Shown here: piece by piece, positions 12,120-22,439 of the stretch | How positions within the stretch are numbered: position 1 is the first letter of the stretch | How the letters are laid out: every line of letters starts with the position of its first letter | NCBI RefSeq assembly: GCF_025766255.1 | Contig: NW_026516721.1 | Span: 186,001 to 250,000 of the forward strand | Source of the DNA: Zychaea mexicana | Taxonomy: Eukaryota > Mucoromycota > Mucoromycetes > Mucorales > Lichtheimiaceae | DNA: 64,000 bases | Direction: 5' to 3' | The notes under the pieces: generated by a model | What the model was told of the DNA's origin: nothing | Databases searched by the model: none | The model's input: the letters and a program-made list of their open reading frames with translations, nothing else | Position numbers and translations under genes: made by a program

Positions 12120-12522
12120 TACACTGCTTAAGATATCAACAATAAGATATTCGGTTAAACATTATAGCACACACGTATGGACACTACGGCATTCCGGCTA
12201 AACACTATTGAATAAAATCTTTTACTCGGATGATTCACCTTACGTGAACAGGACAATGAACCTATCAATAGGTACCTCGGCCATTACATTAGCTAACGCC
12301 GGTTTCAAAGATGTGCCCGATTAACATAACGACTTCAGGAGACGTTCTGATACGTCCTTGATCCATCCTCTATCACATAGTTTATCCATTAGTTGGATGA
12401 ATTGATATCACCGTCTTAATAGCTAGAATATAAAAGAGCTTTATCTTTTGTTGGAATAAAACATCATCTCAAAGATACTTAATCTTGTCCCTTATCATCT
12501 TTATTAAAGCTCTATCATCACA
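12120..12522. other. Unassigned stretch between LINE and lineage-specific pseudogene
   Basis: I see no open frame, repeat or motif that I can name here. It may be LINE 3' sequence or flanking intergenic DNA. Confidence 0.4.
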
Positions 12523-13667
12523 AAAAGGCCATATTTTCGTCAATTAAGTATAGTGGTTATATCACTTGAGAGGGATCAAGTAGTGTTAAGATGGAGTGAC
12601 GAAGGGTGCTAATTTAACGTAAACTGCTCACACTATGTAGAGACTAAGAACATAAAGATACAAAGCATGCATGGCATTCACTTGGACATTTCCGCAGACA
12701 TACCAACAGGAGGGGTCCTATGAGAAGATTGAGATGAAAGTAAAGAGGGAAAACCTCTGTTGGGCGTTCTGCATACCTTCTCAATAACCGCTTCGTTTTC
12801 ACCCTCTGCAGTGCTATGTAAGCAACAAACGCTGTGCAAAAGAAGAACGTTTTTCACCTGCATTCATTTCTATGGCAACAACTGGCAGTACAGCAGAAAG
12901 TGCATTGCACGTAGCACCCAACGAAGCTAACAACCACTGTAAGGAAACAATAAGTAGCAATTCTTGACTGTATTACTAACTTGATACATATAGTTCTTGC
13001 CAAGTACTTTGACAGTAGCGAATATCCTACACTTGAGGATTTCGTCAAATAAAATAAAACAAGACTTCGATGTGGCAATAGTAATATCAGACAATACTGG
13101 AGTGGACTATATAAAAAACTAGCAACAAAGCTAGAACATCTACTTATAAGTAGGCATTTTCTCATTTTATTTTGTCTCAACAGCAAAGCTTATTCATTAT
13201 GAAGGATAATCCTTAATTATAGTTTAAACAAAGAGCATTGATGGAAATTAAAAAATAATAAAGTTAATTTCTAAATTAATTTCTAAATTTAATAATTAAT
13301 GTTAATAATATATTTAATAATATATTTAAAACTAATATAAATTTCAAAATAAAATAAAATAAAATATATAATCAAATTTTTTTTGGGCGGGTATAAAACA
13401 AAATATTTATTTATAGTGAAATTTAAAATTAAAAATAGTATATAACGATTCTCAAAGTATTAAAATCAAAAGATGTATATTTAAAAGGATAAACATTTCG
13501 AAACTACCAAGCCGAAAATCAAAGATTATCTATGGAGTTTCGAGAACCTTTCTCTAGAGAAAGAACCACAAAGAGTCGCTGCACAAGTTGTGAACAACTT
13601 ATGTACTAGGAGTATTAAATCATAATAATAAATTAGTGGTAAGCCACTTATTTCTCTATTATTCTTA

Positions 13668-13963
13668 ATACAGTCAAGCTAGCTTGCGTCCAAGTATTCC
13701 TAGGCTAGAGGAGGGTTATGCTCACTACTGTTCCGCCACTATAAGTGTTGAATAAACATAATAGTGGAGATTAACACTAATGGTTGAAATTAACACTAAT
13801 AGTTGAGAATCTTATAGTGTTTGAGAAATTATTTTTTTAATTAAAAAAATTAATTTCATTACTTATTATAATTACTTTAAAGTTATATTATTTATAGTTT
13901 TTTACATATTTATAATTTCACTAAAAGCATAATACTAGGGGTTACCCTCCAATCCTCAAATCC
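13668..13963. repeat. Interspersed ~270 bp repeat, copy A
   Basis: It begins CAGTCAAGCTAGCTTGCGTC and ends with GGGGTTACCCTCC. Between these lie GCTCACTACTGTTCCGCCAC and a palindrome of T and A runs around TTTTTTTAATTAAAAAAATT. The same order recurs at 14784-15049 and 60238-60496, so these are copies of one dispersed family. Confidence 0.75.
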
Positions 13964-14281
13964 ATAATTCCTCATATTTCCGATGCAATGTTAGAAAAAA
14001 CATCCTATGCAGTTACCTCACGGGGTAATTCTAATAAAGAATACTATTATGTCACAATAGTGTCATGACACTAATGGTTCTCCTTATCACTAATAGTGTC
14101 ATAAATATTTCTTTATATATTAATGGCTTATTCCATTCGCCACTATATATAAAGTTACTCTTTGATGAATAAATAACGACAATAAAATAAATAATAAATT
14201 ATATTTAAGGAAAGCTGTTGTTATTTTAATTATCCCATGGAAGGCTTGCCTCCCTCTGCAACCTTCCATCTCTAAATCTCA

Positions 14282-14346
14282 TTGTCAAGTTAGTTATCGT
14301 CCTTCGTCCTCAACTAAAGGAGGGAAATGCTCACTACCGTTGCGCT
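14282..14346. repeat. Interspersed repeat, partial copy
   Basis: Only the first ~65 bases of the family are recognisable (GTCAAGTTAG, CGTCCTTCGTCC, AAAGGAGGGAAATGCTCACT and CCGTTGCGC), followed by unrelated AT-rich DNA. Confidence 0.6.
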
Positions 14347-14783
14347 GATCATATTCATAATAATATTTTAGTTTTTGTTTTCTATCTTTTTATTTATCAT
14401 GAATAATAACTAAATGGAATCCTTTTTTTTAAATGATAAAATTAGAAATAAAATTAAAATTTAAATTAAAATAATATATAAATTGAATTCTATTTTATAT
14501 AAAAAGTTTCTATTAATTATATTTATTTATAACTATAAATAATTAATATATTCATTTAAAATATTAAATTATATACTTTCTAGTAAGTACAAAATAATCT
14601 TATATTTCATTATTCTTGATTATTCATCTTTCAGGGTTAAAAGCTTCCTTCGGGAGCTAACTTTATATATTATTCATATGAACAAGTATGTGTGTGTGTG
14701 TGTGACACACCACATCACACTAGGAGAATAAATAATATCTATAATTGTTGTTATAAATAACAACATTATGATATTTTATTATT

Positions 14784-15049
14784 CTGTCAAGCTAAGCTGC
14801 GTCCAGGTGTTCCTTGCTTAAAGGAGGGAAATGCTCACTACTGTTGCGCCACCTAGAGTGTTTTTTCTCAAACATAATAGTTGAGAGTAACCCCAAGGGT
14901 TGAGAATCTTATAGTGTTTGAGAAATTATTTTTTTAATTAAAAAAATTAATTTCATCACTTATTGTAAACACTTTAAAGTTATAATACCTATAGTTTTTT
15001 ACCTATTTATTATTTCACTAAAATCATAACACTAAGGGTTACCCCCCTA
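14784..15049. repeat. Interspersed ~270 bp repeat, copy B
   Basis: The order of blocks matches copy A: GTCAAGCTAAGCTGCGTCCA, GGAGGGAAATGCTCACTACT, GTTGCGCCACCTAGAGTG, then GGTTGAGAATCTTATAGTGT, the A/T palindrome and AACACTAAGGGTTACCC. On the minus strand TGGCGCAACGG fits the tRNA/RNA polymerase III A-box consensus. Confidence 0.75.
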
Positions 15050-15438
15050 GAGGGAGGAGCAACTTACTCCTGTAAATTAGAATCCTCGTTACTACTCCGG
15101 GGGGATTTTTAATCTATGAAGGATTTATCTGTTTATCTTTTAAAATTAAATCATTAAGATAATTATCAATCGAAGGATTAAATATTTATATGTTTCATCT
15201 TTTTTAATCATTAAGATTTCAAAAAGTTAAAATCAAAAAATAAAGATAAAAACATTTAAATAAAATGATATTTTAAAAAAAGCTACAAATTCAAAAAGTT
15301 AAATCTTTTTTTTTTATTTTAATTATAATTATATTTATAAAAGAAACATCATTTAAAAGAAATACTATTTTTAACATTATTTTTAAACTATAACCTTTAC
15401 AAGTTCAATCATACAAAGGTTTAATCTACAGTTAAGGA

Positions 15439-15702
15439 TTGCTCCACTATGTTTATATCATCAATCAGGTACTTAGTACACTAGACTGGGGTAGCGTTTA
15501 TGAGTTCGTGTACCTAAATGCCCCTGTTGCTGTCGCTGCTATTGGTCCTGTAACCGATGATAGTACAAAATCATATCAGTTTCTTGTACAAATGAGAGAG
15601 GCACATCGGAAGATGCAAGACAAGTGGGTGCTGCCATCTAGTGTTTGTGTCGAAGATGAGATAGTTAATTATTGCAGTATACTGAACTTTGAGCAGTAAG
15701 CA
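15439..15702 (+). pseudogene. Best-preserved exon of the split lineage-specific gene copy
   Basis: This 86-codon frame is about three quarters identical by eye to the matching exon of the intact copy on the minus strand near 43075-43310. Its apparent start codon is part of the sequence beside the 2.2 kb insertion and is probably not a real start. It belongs to the pseudogene spanning 12523-16290. Confidence 0.7.
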
Positions 15703-15756
15703 CTGTCGTATAAAAACATCATGATTATTTAGATATAATAGATGGCAAAAACTAAC

Positions 15757-16014
15757 GAGACACATTTCAACTTCTATTAAATTTAACTTTTTTTTATATA
15801 TTTATATTTAAAGTTAAGAATTTTTTTTAAATAATTGAATATATATATTTTTAACTGAACCTATAATTCTTATTTTAAATACTAGAGATTATATTATACT
15901 TAACTGTTTTATTATATTAAAAAGATGATTTAAAATTCAAATTTTAAAAATATATTTAAAAATTTAAATATAACATTTAAATACTAATTTTTTAATTATT
16001 ATAACATGTTTCTC
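15757..16014. mobile_element. 258 bp AT-rich insertion with AAC duplication
   Basis: The paralogue reads straight through ACTAACC-GTTATAGC at this point. Here the text is interrupted after ACTAAC (15751-15756) and resumes with AACCGGGTTATAGC (from 16015). The ends are GAGACACATT and its approximate inverse AACATGTTTCTC. A 3 bp duplication with short inverted ends suits a small Harbinger- or CACTA-type MITE. Confidence 0.6.
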
Positions 16015-16579
16015 AACCGGGTTATAGCACTGGACATAGTTTCATTTTTGATACAGACAATAACTGCTGGGAAGGTGTATTTAGTAATGAAGATTTGAAG
16101 TTCATCAGAAATCACTCCCTCCCCAAATTGGCAACTGTTGAAGACAAAGACGTTATTGCATATATCTACTCATTTAAGGATATGGTATAGGTTTCTTTTT
16201 ACTATGGCTTCCAATCACAGTGTTATATTGTTGTAAGCAGTGATAGTGCAAGCTCCTTTTGATGGAATTATTGGAGTCCTATTAGTAAGGCTTTACTTTC
16301 TTTGTGCTAATAATACTTATTTAAATCATCTAATTTTTTTAATTGATTCTATCCAAGTGATATTAAGATTTTAAGATATAAAATTAAATATATACATTAT
16401 TTATTCTATATTAATGTTATTTATAATATTAAAATTATTAACCATCTCTTTTTCCACAAATTTATCATATGTTAACTAGCTATTATATCTATTACTATAT
16501 CCTTTCTATTTTACAAAATATAGATACACTGCGCAGGAGTAGGCAAATAACACAGCTAAAAAGTGGGTTATTTGCTATA

Positions 16580-17524
16580 CAGTTGTACCCCGGTTTTTGC
16601 AACCGAGGGTTTTCCGATTTTTTTTTGCAAAAAGTGAGGATTTGCAAGTAACGGGGTAAACAATACTGCTTTAAGTATACACTGGATAAGTCATCCTATT
16701 AACACTAGCCCATTGTTTATCTGTCAGATATGATGTACGATACGTTCTTTGGGAATATTCATACAGCTCTAGATGTTACTACTTGCATATATTAAAAACC
16801 GTTCTCTCATTGAAGCTGTCTAGTGGTTTGATAATTATTAGCTATTTTAAGCATGACAAAATCGTTCCACAAGTTCACATCCAAGCAAGAGGATCGAACG
16901 TACGACGAGCACTTGAGCGGGCGGTGGACCAAAGCGCTGATTCGCCTATTCCAGGGCCAACGTCGAAGGAAAAACAGGTTGCAATTGCAGGAGTTTTGAG
17001 CTTTTTGGATAATATCGATAACTACGACTTAAAGAAGTCTTTGCGTAGGATTCCAGAGAGTCTCAGGCAGCAATCAATCTCCCGACAATCATCCCTTGAT
17101 GACTTCTTCGATATGTAGTTAAAAGCTCCTTTGAGCAAACATTTTATTTCTATATCTATATGTAGTGTGTTCCCTTTTTCTTATACAGTATCTTCACCAT
17201 TTCTTTTGTGGATTCAATCCAATCAGTGCTATATATGTGTCCCGATTCTACTGGCTCAACTACCAAATAATAATTTTTATGTATTTCGACAATAAATACA
17301 TCTAACCGCATCATTTTATTCCTCATGATCCGCAACAGATGCTTCTTTCAGTTGATATTGCAAAAATTGAAGCTGTTTTCACCCCGATAACATGCAAATC
17401 GTATAAACTCATTTGCAAGTTGCAAATTTGCGAAACTACTAAGTTTTTTTTGGATTTTTCAAAAAAAGTTGCAGATATACGAGGAATTGCAAAACCAGGG
17501 GTTGCAAAAACCGGGGTACAACTG
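16580..17524. mobile_element. 945 bp pogo/Tigger-like element with perfect TIRs
   Basis: The left end reads CAGTTGTACCCCGGTTTTTG and the right end is its exact inverse. Both ends are flanked by TA (16578-16579 and 17525-17526), the usual target of Tc1/mariner-superfamily elements. GC-poor spacers with several TTGCAA motifs lie just inside both ends. A transposase scrap lies inside (16783-17118). The related element at 48159-48682 has similar CAGTnGTnCCCC termini. Confidence 0.85.
16783..17118 (+). pseudogene. C-terminal scrap of a pogo/Tigger-type transposase
   Basis: The 111-codon frame ends QQSISRQSSLDDFFDM. Fungal pogo/Tigger transposases often end in a PCNA-interaction-like SLDxFF tail, and the position between perfect TIRs supports this reading. 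The HTH and DDE regions are missing. The first part of the frame is hydrophobic and probably not original coding sequence; the credible part starts near ARGSNVRRALERAVDQ. Confidence 0.5.
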
Positions 17525-17526
17525 TA

Positions 17527-19003
17527 ATATTTTCAAAAATAACACAGCAAATAACCCAGTGGGTTATTCGACATCTGAAAGTGAGATTCTGGGGAATACC
17601 CTAGGTTATTCGCGTAATGCAAATAGGAGCAGCGTAACACCCCCCATGCCCCAATTCTTTATATGTGGACGATAGTACTATACATTACATTGCAGAACGA
17701 TCTGGGTACTCCCTGTATCTATTTGATCAGCGACAATGAGCATCGATTTATATAGTGACGAAAAAAAAGGATGATGGTGAAAGCAACAAATAGAAACCGA
17801 TTTGGTTTTTGGTTTTAGAATAGCAGCAATGAATAGCAAAAATAAATTTCATTATAGCAATAACAGATTTTATTTATATTATATGTATCTTTGATAGCAG
17901 CAGTAGCAATAATAACAGCTAATATCAAATCTAAGGCTAAAGCTATGGTATGGAGGGGACTAGTAGCAGCGGGTACGGATCCAATAAGAGGAGGAAGCTT
18001 GTGGATGTAAATGGCCTGTGCCAGAATGAAAGATGTAGATTCGAAGTGGATGTGGAATGGTAAAAGGGTACGAAGCATACCTGCAAGCTAAACACGGTGG
18101 TAAAGGGGCCTGCAAGAGCAATAAAAAGTAAGTATGACGATAATCCCATAAAGTATTTACACAGTCCAACACTCTCCAGTAGTGCTACTAACCTATATTG
18201 CGGCACACTATGAAATGCGGTATAAAGGCTAGCAGAGAAAAGGAACAAGCGGACATGAGTAGGTTGAAGAGGAAATGAAGAAAAAGAGAAAACAAATTGA
18301 ATTGGAAAGTAGGCTTACTTTTCTACCTTCAGGACTTGTAACATACCGCTGCTCTTAACTAAAGCGCAAAGGAAAGAAAGAAACAGTTAAGTGAAGATGG
18401 AAAAGTGATCAAAAAGCAGCAGTTAGGAGGGGAGAAAGAAAAAGAAATACTTACTTTAGAAGAGACCATATAATTCTTGACTACAGAAGAGAAACGGAAA
18501 GAAAGAGAGAAAAAGAGGAACAACCACAGAGTCTACTTTTTATACCTGCCATCCGTGCTTATTACAATCTGATCAAACATGAACACTCATGCACACTACT
18601 GGGATATATAATCAATACATAACGCCGACTCAGTCCCACTTTTTATGCTTCTTACCCCCCCCATCCACCCAAAGGTCGTCGAGCACTTAGGTGAGCTGGA
18701 TAGGCTTATTGCATTGTCGAAGAAGAGAAAAGCCAGAGATGATTTAGTGCCATACTGACGAGCTGTCAACGAATCAGTTGTTGTCAGCAGCAAAACGATG
18801 GATACGTTGCCCGGCTGGGCCAAATAAATTTCTCCTTTTCCTTCTCCTTTTTTTCACCATTCTACAACAGACTTTGGCTCCCAATCTTCTTTGCTTTTTT
18901 TCATATATTTCTTTTTTCATTTACATTGCTTTTCTACGTGGTGCCAGCGTAAACACAACAATCCTTTGACCCTTCTCGGTTTTGTTGGGACTGATATGCA
19001 ACA
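17527..19003. other. 1.5 kb without an assignable gene
   Basis: On the minus strand between about 18570 and 17890 there are short frames separated by plausible GT-AG signals. Examples are MFDQIVISTDG near 18580, ASLYTAFHSVPQY near 18200 and HIHFESTSFILAQAIYIHKL near 18000. They could be a small multi-exon gene, but I could not join them without a stop and recognise no family. The rest shows purine-rich tracts and nothing else. Confidence 0.3.
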
Positions 19004-19249
19004 ATGGCGACCCTGCGCCAACAGGACATTAACAGCAACCTCTGCAAGGTCTGGGTGTTAAATAAACTGTTAAATTCAGCATAACGGGTTGCTAACAGCG
19101 ACTGCTGCAGGTACCCTGAAGGAAAAGTATACAGTATACATGCAAAACATACAAGGAAACGACCTGTACAGGAGGATCGAGACGGAGCCTGAATGTCTGC
19201 GCTTGTATGGAAAGCACAATTTGTACTATAGTGCATCAATACAGTAACA
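19004..19249 (+). CDS. Possible exons of an unrecognised protein
   Basis: An ATG at 19004 opens MATLRQQDINSNLCK. After a probable short intron, a frame from about 19110 reads TLKEKYTVYMQNIQGNDLYR and RIETEPECLRLYGKHNLYYS, ending at TAA 19247-19249 or at a splice site. The residue mix is that of a folded protein rather than random frame. I could not define an intron of normal length that keeps phase. It is upstream of two further exon-like frames at 19654-19770 and 21996-22253, and the 1.7 kb element may have separated parts of one gene. No function is proposed. Confidence 0.35.
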
Positions 19250-19653
19250 AATTTTTATAAACTCGCTTCAAAACTCTCTAACACATCAAATCGTCGTCGT
19301 TGTATGTCTGTCATGTTGCATCTGAGACCTTTACAGTAGTTGCACATCGATACAAAGTTCGAAGTTCAAAAAGAAGTTCACCTGCGTCATACAGCTGTGT
19401 AATATCAATATTGTAAATAAGTGCTGCATGAAGCAGCAAGTATTCCATCCAAATGAAACTGGTATGGTGCATCCCATTTATAATCGCCAAAAAAAGTGAA
19501 CTCTAATCAAAGATCAGTAAGTTAATGCTTTGCTTATTTGTTATTTAAATATCATTCTTTAGCATCTTTAGAATAGTTATTGAACTCGGGTTTACTTATT
19601 TTGTTTGTAGAAAAAAAAGTTATCAGCCGGCTGCTTTTGCTGGTTTTTGGCAG

Positions 19654-19770
19654 AGGTGGTATAAATTTGAAACACTGGACTTTATGCCGGATTCGAAGCC
19701 AGGATCGTTCTCAGCCAATAGAATTGTGTGCCGTATCAATGTCTTTGCTAGTAAAGTCAATAATACACAG
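19654..19770 (+). CDS. Exon-like frame of unrecognised protein
   Basis: Exactly 39 codons lie between a good acceptor (TTTTTGGCAG) and a donor (CAG then GTATTT). They read RWYKFETLDFMPDSKPGSFS and ANRIVCRINVFASKVNNTQ. The balanced composition suggests real coding sequence. I cannot link it securely to neighbours or name a family. It lies 200 bases before the left inverted end of the 1.7 kb element. Confidence 0.35.
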
Positions 19771-19970
19771 GTATTTTTCTGTGACCAGCCCATGACTGTG
19801 CCAGAAAATTTGGCTGTGCATTTTGTGACCTAAGTGACCAGTAAAGCAGATAGTGTACATTGAGACATACAGCCGCAATATGTCTGGAGAAGAAACGGAT
19901 AAAGAGGTCCACAAGTGCTCTTCCAAAAAAATAAGTCGCGTAGGCGCATAGGCATAGTAAGAGGGACGCG

Positions 19971-21664
19971 AAAAGGGGTGCACTCATCAGGGGGTGCACT
20001 CTAAAGTGTAACGCCTTTTCCTCATGTGTGAGGGTGCACCCTCTCAGCGGGGTGCACCTTCAATCCGCATTAATTTTTCCTTGTTTATATTGGCATGAAA
20101 TGTAATATGCGCTAACAGGGCTGTACTTGTCTTGTAGTATATAACGTAGCTCGTATAATACATATATGCATATGTAAATATAAAGAGAGAGAGTAAAAAA
20201 AACAACGATATTAAAATGATGGATGTAAAATTAGTGTCTATCTGTAAATAATGGTGGTATGAGCTGATGGCAGTTCCCTTTCTGTTTCGAAGTCATCATC
20301 ATCAAGTGGTGCTCTATCCTGGACATCAATCACCCAGGGGGTGCGCGAATTTTTACGTACTTCCATTTTCAGCGATTGCAGGTAAAGCAGTCGCTCTGGC
20401 AGGAAAACCGGTCTCTTTTTTCTGAGCGCGTTCCTTGACTACTTACACTCACTACTCATACAATCTCACTAACACCAACTTTTACGTACATCAACCTTTA
20501 CGTACCTTAAAACATAGTGTGGGCTTTCTTGCCCTTCCGTGAAATTTAATTATATATACAAAATCTTCAAGGTAACAACAACAACTATGGTTCTTTTAGC
20601 GCTCAAGGTATGTAAAAATCATATACAGCAGGTACGTAAAATCGGAAGTATGTAACTCCAAAATGAGAAGTACGTAATTTTGTAGTACAAATATACAGCG
20701 CGAGAACTGATTTACTGTAAGGTGCGGACAGGGACAAGACAAGACAAGGACAGAAACACCGGACGAGAATGTGCTAGGTGCTTATAGCAAGAACAGGACA
20801 AGACAAGAAGGAAACCAGAAGGTAGGAGACCAGATGGTGAGGGAAGAAACAAGAACAAGGTATAGGGAGGAAACAAGATAACTGACTAATGTTTTATCAT
20901 TCAAAGACTATGATATATATATAAATATATCTTTTACTATAGAATTTAATGATGTGAATAAATGGAAAGATTGGTATTAAGGTTGATAATTTGGATGATG
21001 ATGGATGGATGGGGATTTAATATGTGTCATCAACGAGGTTGAGGATGATCACTTACTGGAGGTCGAGGAATGGTCATAACATTTATGTACTTCGGTGGCT
21101 AAGTACGTAAATTTTTGCATAAACAGTAAGGTGAAGTACGTAAAAATTCACAGTAGCCATTGCAGCTGCAACGGTTATACAGAGTCAAAGTAGGCTACAT
21201 CAATGGTAGCTATTTGTATGATCTACTCAAACGAGGCACAAAAAAGACAAGAAGTACGTAAAATTCCTAATAGGAAGTACGTAAAATTTTATAGTACGAA
21301 TATACAGCATCAGAACCGATATACGTATTTGAGTGGCTAAGTACGTAAAATCTTGGAGGCTAAGTACGTAAAAATCCAAAAAAGGAAGGTGAAGTACGTT
21401 TACAGTACCCATCACCCAGGTAACCTTCATATAGCAAGCAGCAAGTGGGTGTTTAATCTGTGCAAACGCTTTTTCTTTATCCTCGCTCGTTATGATTTCG
21501 TGCAAAATGGTGATGCCAGGTTTTGTAACAGGGGACGTTTTTGACATATCGATAAATTAGAAAGGTACACGGTGGTGCACTCTCAAATGTGCACCCTAAT
21601 CGCTCGTTTCGGTGAAGTGGCTTATTTTGACTGGGTGCACCCCCAAATGGTGTGCACCCCTTTT
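19971..21664. mobile_element. 1.7 kb element with GGGTGCAC inverted ends and GTACGTAAAA array
   Basis: Left end: AAAAGGGGTGCACTC, then a second GGGTGCAC after about 10 bases. The right end, read inverted, gives AAAAGGGGTGCACAC with a second GGGTGCAC at similar spacing. More GGTGCAC boxes follow in both flanks. The interior (20340-21400) carries about fourteen copies, in both orientations, of a motif close to AAGTACGTAAAA. No open frame resembles a transposase. The target duplication is not clear, so the outer borders are approximate. Repeated subterminal boxes of this kind are typical of sites bound by an element's own protein, which suggests a non-autonomous DNA transposon. Confidence 0.55.
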
Positions 21665-21995
21665 CGTGACACCAAAATCCGGCAGTATGGAACCTCGAAC
21701 GTAATCAACTTCAACAGGACGGCTCTTTATATTACGCCCAGGTTCCACGCAGAACGAATTCACGTGTAACGCTGATGGCTCTTTCAAGCACAAGCTTTTT
21801 TTTCTTGGGCATGCAGCCAAACCTCATTGTTTCGGTGGAAAACAGGTATATGTAGTTATACATCAATAAAGCCCGACTCTTTGGATGAGGTACTTCTCTT
21901 TACCATCGAGTTAAAAATGAGGTTGTATGCTGAAACAATGTAGGATTAATACTGGTTCTCCACACATTATATAGTTTCGACTTTCATCCTCACAG

Positions 21996-22253
21996 CATAG
22001 CGATGAGGACGAGGATGGCAACCCGACGCCCGACTTCCCCAGCCAAGAGGAAGAAGAAGAGCTGGATGAATTTGGCGAGTCATCATTGTGGGACCTTGAG
22101 ACGAGTGATAATGATGAACAAAAGCCGAAGTCGAATCTTTCTTCAGATCATCATATGCATCGAAAAGGAAAATATCATTTAGTGGAAGAAACAGATGAAA
22201 CATATGATGACGAAGAAATCGATCGTAATGAAGTGGCGTCGTTATATCCTTGA
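21996..22253 (+). CDS. Acidic C-terminal exon of an unrecognised protein
   Basis: The frame opens after an acceptor ending CTCACAG. It reads HSDEDEDGNPTPDFPSQEEE, later ELDEFGESSLWDLETSDNDE, and ends EIDRNEVASLYP before TGA at 22251-22253. An alternative acceptor at 21974 would add seven residues in the same frame. The strong Asp/Glu bias resembles disordered tails of nuclear proteins. No upstream exon joins in phase in the 130 bases I checked; the exon at 19654-19770 is a candidate partner, separated by the mobile element. No function is proposed. Confidence 0.4.
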   Translation, partial: HSDEDEDGNPTPDFPSQEEEEELDEFGESSLWDLETSDNDEQKPKSNLSSDHHMHRKGKYHLVEETDETYDDEEIDRNEVASLYP

Positions 22254-22439
22254 ATTGTTGAAAACATTAATTTAACGAAAGAATGTCATGATTATTCTGA
22301 AGATTGCTTTGCAAAGACCAAGCCTTAAAAGCTTGATAACGTGGAATGTTGTTAAACAACTTCCCACGGGAACTCAGATTTGAGTGTATATTAATTTGTA
22401 ACTTCGTCTAGTGAATAGACGCGTCAGTGATCTTGTACA

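Larger units (their letters stand above)
13202..15442. mobile_element. 2.2 kb AT-rich element with inverted ends
   Basis: Comparison with the uninterrupted paralogue places the borders between TTCATTATG (13193-13201) and TCCACTATG (15443-15451). These look like an 8-9 bp target duplication with two differences. The ends are imperfect inverted repeats sharing roughly AATCCTTAAYTRTAGWTTAA. The interior is strongly AT-rich, has no long open frame, and contains at least two and a half copies of a separate ~270 bp interspersed repeat. An 8-9 bp duplication fits hAT or Mutator-type elements. No transposase is present, so any such class is an inference. Confidence 0.6.
12523..16290 (+). pseudogene. 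Decayed copy of a lineage-specific gene, split by AT-rich insertions
   Basis: The DNA from 12523 to 13201, 15443 to 15756 and 16015 to about 16290 matches, block by block, the minus-strand gene at 41646-43563 and its upstream region. The clearest block, at about 15475-15699, reads WGSVYEF, NAPVAVAAIGP, FLVQMREAHRKMQDKWVLP and EDEIVNYC. The text between 12860 and 13200 is full of stops. Two AT-rich insertions interrupt the gene: 2241 bp with inverted ends, and 258 bp with an AAC duplication. Because the second copy lacks them, their borders are visible. After about 16290 similarity to the intact copy ends in more AT-rich DNA. The function of the family is unknown. Confidence 0.75.

Noticed and set aside
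19004..19100. LTR retrotransposon primer-binding site (TTGGCGC-like text on the minus strand)
   Set aside because: No LTR pair, no gag/pol frame and no TG...CA ends were found near it.
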